In this document: positions 6,457 to 9,505 of the stretch, piece after piece
Position numbering within the stretch: the stretch's first letter is position 1
Layout: the number at the start of each line of letters is the position of its first letter
Source of the DNA: Rubrivivax sp.
GTDB lineage: Bacteria; Pseudomonadota; Gammaproteobacteria; Burkholderiales; Burkholderiaceae
Reading direction: 5' to 3'
DNA length: 9,505 nucleotides
Assembly (NCBI GenBank): GCA_004211235.1
Contig: SEEY01000107.1
Location: forward strand, 1-9,505
The notes under the pieces: model-generated
The model's database searches: none
What the model saw: the letters and a program-made list of their open reading frames with translations, nothing else
Told to the model about the DNA's origin: nothing
Translations under genes and position numbers: made by a program

Positions 6457-7253
6457 AGATCAGCAGCAAGACCCGGACGATGGCTGCCGCCGCCGTGCTG
6501 GGCGCCGCCGCCGCCGTCACGCCGGCGCTGGCGGCCGACACGCAGTTCGCCGTCCTCGTGCTGGCCATGCCCACCAAGTACCACTACGAGTACATCCCCG
6601 TGGCGCGCGAGAGCTTCGAGAAGCTGGCCAGGCTGCATGCCTTCGAGCTGACCTGGACCGCGCAGCCCTATGCCTTCGAAGGCGACCTGAGCCGGTATGC
6701 GGCGGTCGTGCTGCTGAACAGCTCGGGCGAGGAGTTCAACGAGGCCCAGCGCGCCGGTCTGGAGCGCTACATGAAGGCGGGCGGCAATGCCGTCGTCGTG
6801 CACCGCGCGATCATCAGCAAGCCGGGGCTGTGGCCCTGGTACGAGAAGCTCGTCGGCCGCTCCTTCGTCATCCACCCGATGCTGCAGACGGCCGTCGTCA
6901 CGAAGGCGGACGCGGCGCACCCGGCCACCTTCGGCCTGCCGGACAAGTGGCTCTGGTCGGACGAGTGGTACGAGTTCAGCAACCCGCACGGCGTGAAGGT
7001 GAACCCGGTGCTGGCCGTGGACGAGCGCAGTTACGACCCCAGGAAGATCTGGCCCGGCCAGGTGGCCAACGGCATGGGCGCCGACCACCCGGTGAGCTGG
7101 TGGCACGGCTACGAGAAGGGCCGCGTGTTCGTCACGGCGCTGGGCCACAACGTCGAGATGTACCGCGATGCGAGGTATCTGGACCACCTGTGGGGCGGCG
7201 TGTGGTGGGCGGCCACCGGTCTGGGCTTCAGGCCCGGCAGCGGAGCGAACTGA
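6453..7253 (+). CDS. Exported ThuA-like domain protein
   Basis: This is a 266-aa protein with a signal peptide (MKISSKTR, hydrophobic Ala-rich core, likely cleavage after the ALA at 25-27) followed by a ThuA-like domain (about 31-260), a class-I-glutamine-amidotransferase-like fold named after the rhizobial trehalose-utilisation protein ThuA. Supporting segments are YAAVVLLNSSGEEFNEAQR (82-100), YMKAGGNAVVVH (106-117), SDEWYEFSNPHG (169-180), HPVSWWHGYEKGRVFVTALG (212-231) and HLWGGVWWA (245-253). These match the family pattern of a DExY loop, a late W-H-x-x-Y segment and the ALGH turn. The family has been linked to sugar oxidation or isomerisation, but the biochemical role of exported members is poorly defined. 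The start overlaps the esterase stop by 4 bp, implying a joint role outside the cytoplasm, plausibly on carbohydrate substrates. A longer in-frame reading upstream is only a shadow of the esterase gene. Confidence 0.85.
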   Translation: MKISSKTRTMAAAAVLGAAAAVTPALAADTQFAVLVLAMPTKYHYEYIPVARESFEKLARLHAFELTWTAQPYAFEGDLSRYAAVVLLNSSGEEFNEAQRAGLERYMKAGGNAVVVHRAIISKPGLWPWYEKLVGRSFVIHPMLQTAVVTKADAAHPATFGLPDKWLWSDEWYEFSNPHGVKVNPVLAVDERSYDPRKIWPGQVANGMGADHPVSWWHGYEKGRVFVTALGHNVEMYRDARYLDHLWGGVWWAATGLGFRPGSGAN

Positions 7254-7264
7254 CCGGGGCATCA

Positions 7265-7293
7265 GCGGCGCCGGGTCGGTCCGGCGGCGCCGC
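7265..7293 (+). terminator. GC-rich hairpin downstream of the ThuA-like gene
   Basis: GCGGCGCCG (7265-7273) pairs with CGGCGCCGC (7285-7293) in a 9-bp stem with an 11-base loop, 12 bases after the stop codon. No T-run follows. It could end the esterase/ThuA transcript and insulate it from the arsenic operon, possibly with Rho. Confidence 0.4.
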
Positions 7294-7317
7294 CGTAGTA
7301 CGAGCTGCGCCGGGGGC

Positions 7318-7346
7318 TTGGCGTGATTTGAGTATTCGACCATAAT
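7318..7346 (+). promoter_or_regulatory. Predicted sigma-70 promoter of the ars cluster
   Basis: TTGGCG at 7318-7323 (-35, 4 of 6 consensus) is followed by exactly 17 bases and CATAAT at 7341-7346 (-10, 5 of 6 consensus). This is an AT-rich island in otherwise GC-rich DNA. The expected transcription start, about 7 bases after the -10 box, falls on or next to the A of the arsR ATG at 7353, which predicts a leaderless or nearly leaderless mRNA. Confidence 0.6.
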
Positions 7347-7356
7347 GGAATTATGG
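7340..7356. promoter_or_regulatory. ArsR operator candidate (17-bp inverted repeat)
   Basis: CCATAAT and ATTATGG form a perfect 7-bp inverted repeat around a GGA centre, covering the -10 box and the arsR start codon. An overlapping ATTC-N10-GAAT repeat lies at 7334-7351. A dimeric ArsR bound here would block RNA polymerase, giving autoregulation relieved by As(III). Confidence 0.6.
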
Positions 7357-7679
7357 AAGATACTGACGTCATCAAGGGTCTTGCCGCCCTGGCCCAGCCG
7401 CTGCGGCTGCAGGTGTTCCGTGCCCTGGTGGTCGTCGGTGAGCCGGGCCTCACGCCCGGTGCCATCCAGGAGGCCCTGGGCACGCCGCCGGCGACGCTGT
7501 CCTTCCACCTGAAGGAACTGGTCAACGCGGGCCTCGTCACGCAGGAGCGCGCCAGCCGCAACCTGATCTACCGCGCCAACTACGAGCGCATGAATGCGCT
7601 GCTGGGCTACCTGACGCAGAACTGCTGCCAGGGCGAAGCGTGCGCCGTGCCGGGCCGTGCGGCTTCCTGTGATTGCTGA
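7353..7679 (+). CDS. arsR: ArsR-family arsenic-responsive repressor
   Basis: This is a small winged-helix repressor (108 aa) of the ArsR/SmtB family, expected to leave its operator on binding As(III) or Sb(III). The recognition helix segment is PPATLSFHLKELVNAGLV (45-62), followed by the wing RASRNLIYRANYERMNALLGYL (in part). The inducer site differs from the classical plasmid-R773 ELCVCDL helix motif: here cysteines lie in the C-terminal tail, Cys91-Cys92 (QNCCQGEAC) and Cys97, plus Cys106 and Cys108 at the very end. This resembles the Acidithiobacillus ferrooxidans type, which uses a CC pair and one more C-terminal Cys. The ATG at 7353 fits the usual N-terminus (MEDTDVIKGLAALAQPLRL) and lies inside the operator, with no proper ribosome site. 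It is the first gene of arsR-arsC-aqpS-arsH. Confidence 0.93.
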   Translation: MEDTDVIKGLAALAQPLRLQVFRALVVVGEPGLTPGAIQEALGTPPATLSFHLKELVNAGLVTQERASRNLIYRANYERMNALLGYLTQNCCQGEACAVPGRAASCDC

Positions 7680-7695
7680 CTGCAAGGCTCCCACC

Positions 7696-8208
7696 ATGAC
7701 GACCCACGTTCTCATCCTCTGCACCCACAACTCCGCCCGCAGTGTCCTCAGCGAGGGCATGCTCAACCACTGGGCCAGGAAGCTCGGCAAGGACGTGCAG
7801 GCGCACAGCGCCGGCAGCGCGCCGAGTGGGCGCATCAATCCCTTTGCCGTCGAGGCGCTGCAGAACGCCGGCGTGGACACCAGCGGCTACTACAGCAAGA
7901 GCTGGGACCGGTTCAGCGAGGACGGCGCGCCGCCGCTGGCCCTCGTCATCACCGTCTGCGACAGCGCGGCCGCCGAGCAGTGCCCGGTGTTCTTCGGCGC
8001 CAACCGCGAGGGCGGCCAGCCGGTGAAGGTGCACTGGGGCTACCCGGACCCGTCGAACGCCGAGGGCGGCGATGAAGGCAGGCGCCGCGCCTTCGAGCTG
8101 ACGCGCCAGGCCATCGGCTACCGCATGTTGCAGCTCCTGCAGTTGCCGCTGGAGGGCATGAGCCCGGCCGAACTGCGGCAGGCGTTGGCCGACATCTGCA
8201 GGAGTTGA
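7696..8208 (+). CDS. arsC: Arsenate reductase ArsC, low-molecular-weight phosphatase type
   Basis: This cytoplasmic enzyme reduces As(V) to As(III). At 170 aa it belongs to the LMW protein-tyrosine-phosphatase-like class. It shows the N-terminal P-loop CTHNSARS with nucleophile Cys9 and Arg15, a conserved HSAGSAPSGRINPFAVEAL stretch (37-55), the cysteine pair Cys88 and Cys96 in TVCDSAAAEQCPVFFG (87-101) likely used for the disulfide relay, and the general-acid loop HWGYPDPSNAEG (113-124) with Asp118. Members of this class are regenerated by thioredoxin or, in some cases, glutaredoxin/mycothiol systems; which applies here is not visible. The ATG at 7696 is chosen because the P-loop must lie near the N-terminus and AAGG (7684-7687) sits 8 bases ahead; an upstream in-frame start at 7657 would run into arsR. 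The gap to arsR is 16 bp and to aqpS 2 bp. Confidence 0.93.
   Translation: MTTHVLILCTHNSARSVLSEGMLNHWARKLGKDVQAHSAGSAPSGRINPFAVEALQNAGVDTSGYYSKSWDRFSEDGAPPLALVITVCDSAAAEQCPVFFGANREGGQPVKVHWGYPDPSNAEGGDEGRRRAFELTRQAIGYRMLQLLQLPLEGMSPAELRQALADICRS
8200..8204 (+). promoter_or_regulatory. Shine-Dalgarno AGGAG for aqpS
   Basis: AGGAG lies 6 bases before ATG 8211, inside the end of arsC. It favours this start over the in-frame TTG at 8205, which would overlap the arsC stop. Confidence 0.75.
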
Positions 8209-8210
8209 GC

Positions 8211-8900
8211 ATGGGCCTGCCTCGCAAGCTGCTGGCCGAAGGTCTGGGCACCGCGCTGCTGCTGGCGGTCGTGATCGGCTCGGGCGTCATGGCCGAGCGC
8301 CTGTCCGGCGGCAACGGCGCCCTCGCGCTGCTGGCCAACACGTTGGCAACGGTGGGTGGCCTCTACGTGCTGATCGAGGTCTTCGGCCCCATCAGCGGCG
8401 CGCACTTCAATCCGGCGGTCAGTGCCGCCATGGCGTGGCGCGGCGATCTGCCGCGCGCTGCCCTGCTGCCTTACGTGGCGGTGCAGCTCGTCGGCGCCAT
8501 GGTCGGCGCCTGGCTGGCCCACGCGATGTTCGACATGAGCATCCTGCAGTTCTCGACGAAGCTGCGCAGCTGCACCGGCCAGTGGATCGCCGAAGCGGTG
8601 GCGACCTTCGGCCTGCTGCTCGTCATCCTGCGGGCGCCGCCGTCGCGCGTGGCGGCCATGGTGGCGGCCTACATCGGCGCGGCCTACTGGTTCACGTCAT
8701 CGACGTCGTTTGCGAACCCGGCCGCCGTCTTCGGGCGTCTGTTCAGCGACAGCTTCGCGGGCATCGCGCCCGCAAGCGCTCCGGGTTTCGTGCTGGCCGA
8801 ACTGGCCGGCGCCGCGCTCGCGGTCGGTGTCCATCATCTGCTGTCGGCAGCGACTGCCACGGCCCTCACGAAGCCGTCCGGGGAGGCCCGTCATGTCTGA
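8211..8900 (+). CDS. aqpS: AqpS-type aquaglyceroporin (arsenic efflux channel)
   Basis: This is an inner-membrane channel of the MIP/aquaporin family, 229 aa, with about six hydrophobic segments (roughly 8-28, 38-58, 83-104, 126-142, 147-163, 192-213). Both half-helix motifs are present: HFNPAVS (NPA at 67-69) and [11 protein letters not shown] (NPA at 169-171). Canonical aquaporins carry Arg right after the second NPA (NPAR); here the position is Ala172, as in AqpS-like arsenic channels where this Arg is replaced, suggesting a wider, less cation-excluding filter. Genes of this type in ars operons let arsenite (and probably methylated species) leave down their gradient after ArsC action. It sits 2 bp after arsC and overlaps arsH by 8 bp. 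An alternative name is a generic MIP family protein; context supports the arsenic role. Confidence 0.9.
   Translation: MGLPRKLLAEGLGTALLLAVVIGSGVMAERLSGGNGALALLANTLATVGGLYVLIEVFGPISGAHFNPAVSAAMAWRGDLPRAALLPYVAVQLVGAMVGAWLAHAMFDMSILQFSTKLRSCTGQWIAEAVATFGLLLVILRAPPSRVAAMVAAYIGAAYWFTSSTSFANPAAVFGRLFSDSFAGIAPASAPGFVLAELAGAALAVGVHHLLSAATATALTKPSGEARHV
8880..8886 (+). promoter_or_regulatory. Shine-Dalgarno GGGGAGG for arsH
   Basis: GGGGAGG, 6 bases before ATG 8893 and within the aqpS coding end, supports the overlapping arsH start. Confidence 0.7.
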
Positions 8901-9505
8901 GCTGCTGTTTCCGGATACGAGCCTGCCGGCGCTGCGGGCCGACCTTTTCCAGGTACCGACGCAGCAGCGCCTGAGGCCACCCACGCCATCGCTGCACCGG
9001 CCTCGCATGCTGATGCTCTACGGCTCCCTGCGCGAGCGCTCGTACAGCCGGCTACTCACTTTCGAGGCCGCCCGGCTGCTGGAAGCGATGGGCGCCGAGG
9101 TGCGCATCTTCAATCCGAGCGGCCTGCCACTGCCCGACGACGCGCCGGACACGCATCCCAAAGTGCAGGAGCTGCGCGAGCTGGCCGTCTGGTCGGAGGG
9201 CATGGTCTGGACGTCGCCGGAACGGCATGGCGCGATGACCGGCATCATGAAGGCGCAGATCGACTGGATTCCGCTGGCCATCGGATCGGTGCGACCGACG
9301 CAAGGCAAAACGTTGGCGGTGATGCAGGTGTCGGGCGGCTCACAGTCATTCAACGCGGTGAACCAGCTGCGGGTGCTCGGCCGCTGGATGCGCATGATCA
9401 CCATCCCCAACCAATCGTCGGTCGCCAAGGCGTTCCTCGAGTTCGAGGAGGACGGCCGCATGAAGCCGTCCCCGTACTACGAGCGCGTGGTCGACGTGAT
9501 GGAAG
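8893..9505 (+). CDS. arsH: ArsH NADPH-dependent FMN flavoprotein, 3'-partial
   Basis: ArsH is a flavodoxin-fold NADPH:FMN oxidoreductase known to oxidise trivalent organoarsenicals such as methylarsenite and to give resistance to them; some homologues also show azo- or quinone-reductase activity. The open frame runs 204 codons to the window edge with no stop; complete ArsH proteins have about 230-250 residues, so about 30 or more are missing. Motifs seen are the FMN phosphate loop [11 protein letters not shown] (43-53), GLPLPDDAP (77-85), [20 protein letters not shown] (102-121), [20 protein letters not shown] (136-155), [13 protein letters not shown] (164-176) and [10 protein letters not shown] (195-204). 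The start ATG 8893 overlaps the aqpS stop (8898-8900) by 8 bp and has a good ribosome site. It is the last visible gene of the arsenic cluster; the operon may continue beyond the window. Confidence 0.95.
   Translation, partial: MSELLFPDTSLPALRADLFQVPTQQRLRPPTPSLHRPRMLMLYGSLRERSYSRLLTFEAARLLEAMGAEVRIFNPSGLPLPDDAPDTHPKVQELRELAVWSEGMVWTSPERHGAMTGIMKAQIDWIPLAIGSVRPTQGKTLAVMQVSGGSQSFNAVNQLRVLGRWMRMITIPNQSSVAKAFLEFEEDGRMKPSPYYERVVDVME

Noticed and set aside
7657..7695. Upstream start for arsC inside the end of arsR
   Set aside because: It would add 13 residues before the catalytic P-loop, which normally lies within about 10 residues of the N-terminus. AAGG lies at proper spacing before ATG 7696.
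6381..7880. 499-codon minus-strand open frame opposite the ThuA-like, arsR and arsC genes
   Set aside because: It crosses three well-supported genes and the ars promoter, and its product has no recognisable domain. It is a GC-driven shadow.
1..9505. Search for tRNA, rRNA, CRISPR, transposase or integrase genes
   Set aside because: None was recognised on either strand. The genes look like ordinary chromosomal cargo, and nothing marks a mobile element beyond the inverted repeats described.

Overview
The window is high-GC DNA with dense, short-spaced genes. Its gene types (ExeA/GspB-like secretion proteins, EutBC, and an arsR-arsC-aqpS-arsH cluster) suggest a betaproteobacterium of the order Burkholderiales, perhaps near Rubrivivax, Leptothrix or Roseateles. 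This placement rests on gene content and protein style read by eye, not on a search.

Layout, left to right. (1) 1-2467, plus strand: an ExeA/GspA-type AAA ATPase lacking its true N-terminus, then a GspB/ExeB-type membrane protein. They are separated by a 169-bp gap full of nested inverted repeats. The first 65 bases of the window are the exact reverse complement of bases 230-294, so the apparent start of the ATPase gene is not genuine. (2) 2542-3177, plus: a stand-alone glutathione S-transferase family protein. (3) 3191-5367, minus: eutB and eutC, the two subunits of adenosylcobalamin-dependent ethanolamine ammonia-lyase, overlapping by 4 bp. eutC converges on the GST gene, and their two stop codons pair with each other in one hairpin. 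(4) 5494-7253, plus, divergent from eutB: a secreted alpha/beta-hydrolase (carbohydrate-esterase-like) and an exported ThuA-like protein, also coupled by a 4-bp overlap. (5) 7353-9505, plus: an arsenic cluster arsR-arsC-aqpS-arsH, with arsH cut by the window end.

How the genes work together. ExeA/GspB-type proteins help place the type II secretion outer-membrane channel through the peptidoglycan. EutBC splits ethanolamine into acetaldehyde and ammonia. The esterase/ThuA pair probably acts on carbohydrate esters or sugar derivatives outside the cytoplasm. In the arsenic cluster, ArsR senses As(III), ArsC reduces arsenate to arsenite, the aquaglyceroporin AqpS lets arsenic species leave by diffusion in place of an ArsB/Acr3 pump, and ArsH is an NADPH-dependent flavoprotein acting on (organo)arsenicals. 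An operator/promoter of good quality sits right at the arsR start and predicts a leaderless transcript.

I did not find tRNA, rRNA, CRISPR arrays, insertion sequences or transposases. No clearly new multi-gene system stands out. The most notable items are the 65-bp fold-back at the left edge, the structured element between exeA and gspB, the arsR operator, and the pump-less arsenic cluster with a channel lacking the usual selectivity-filter arginine.
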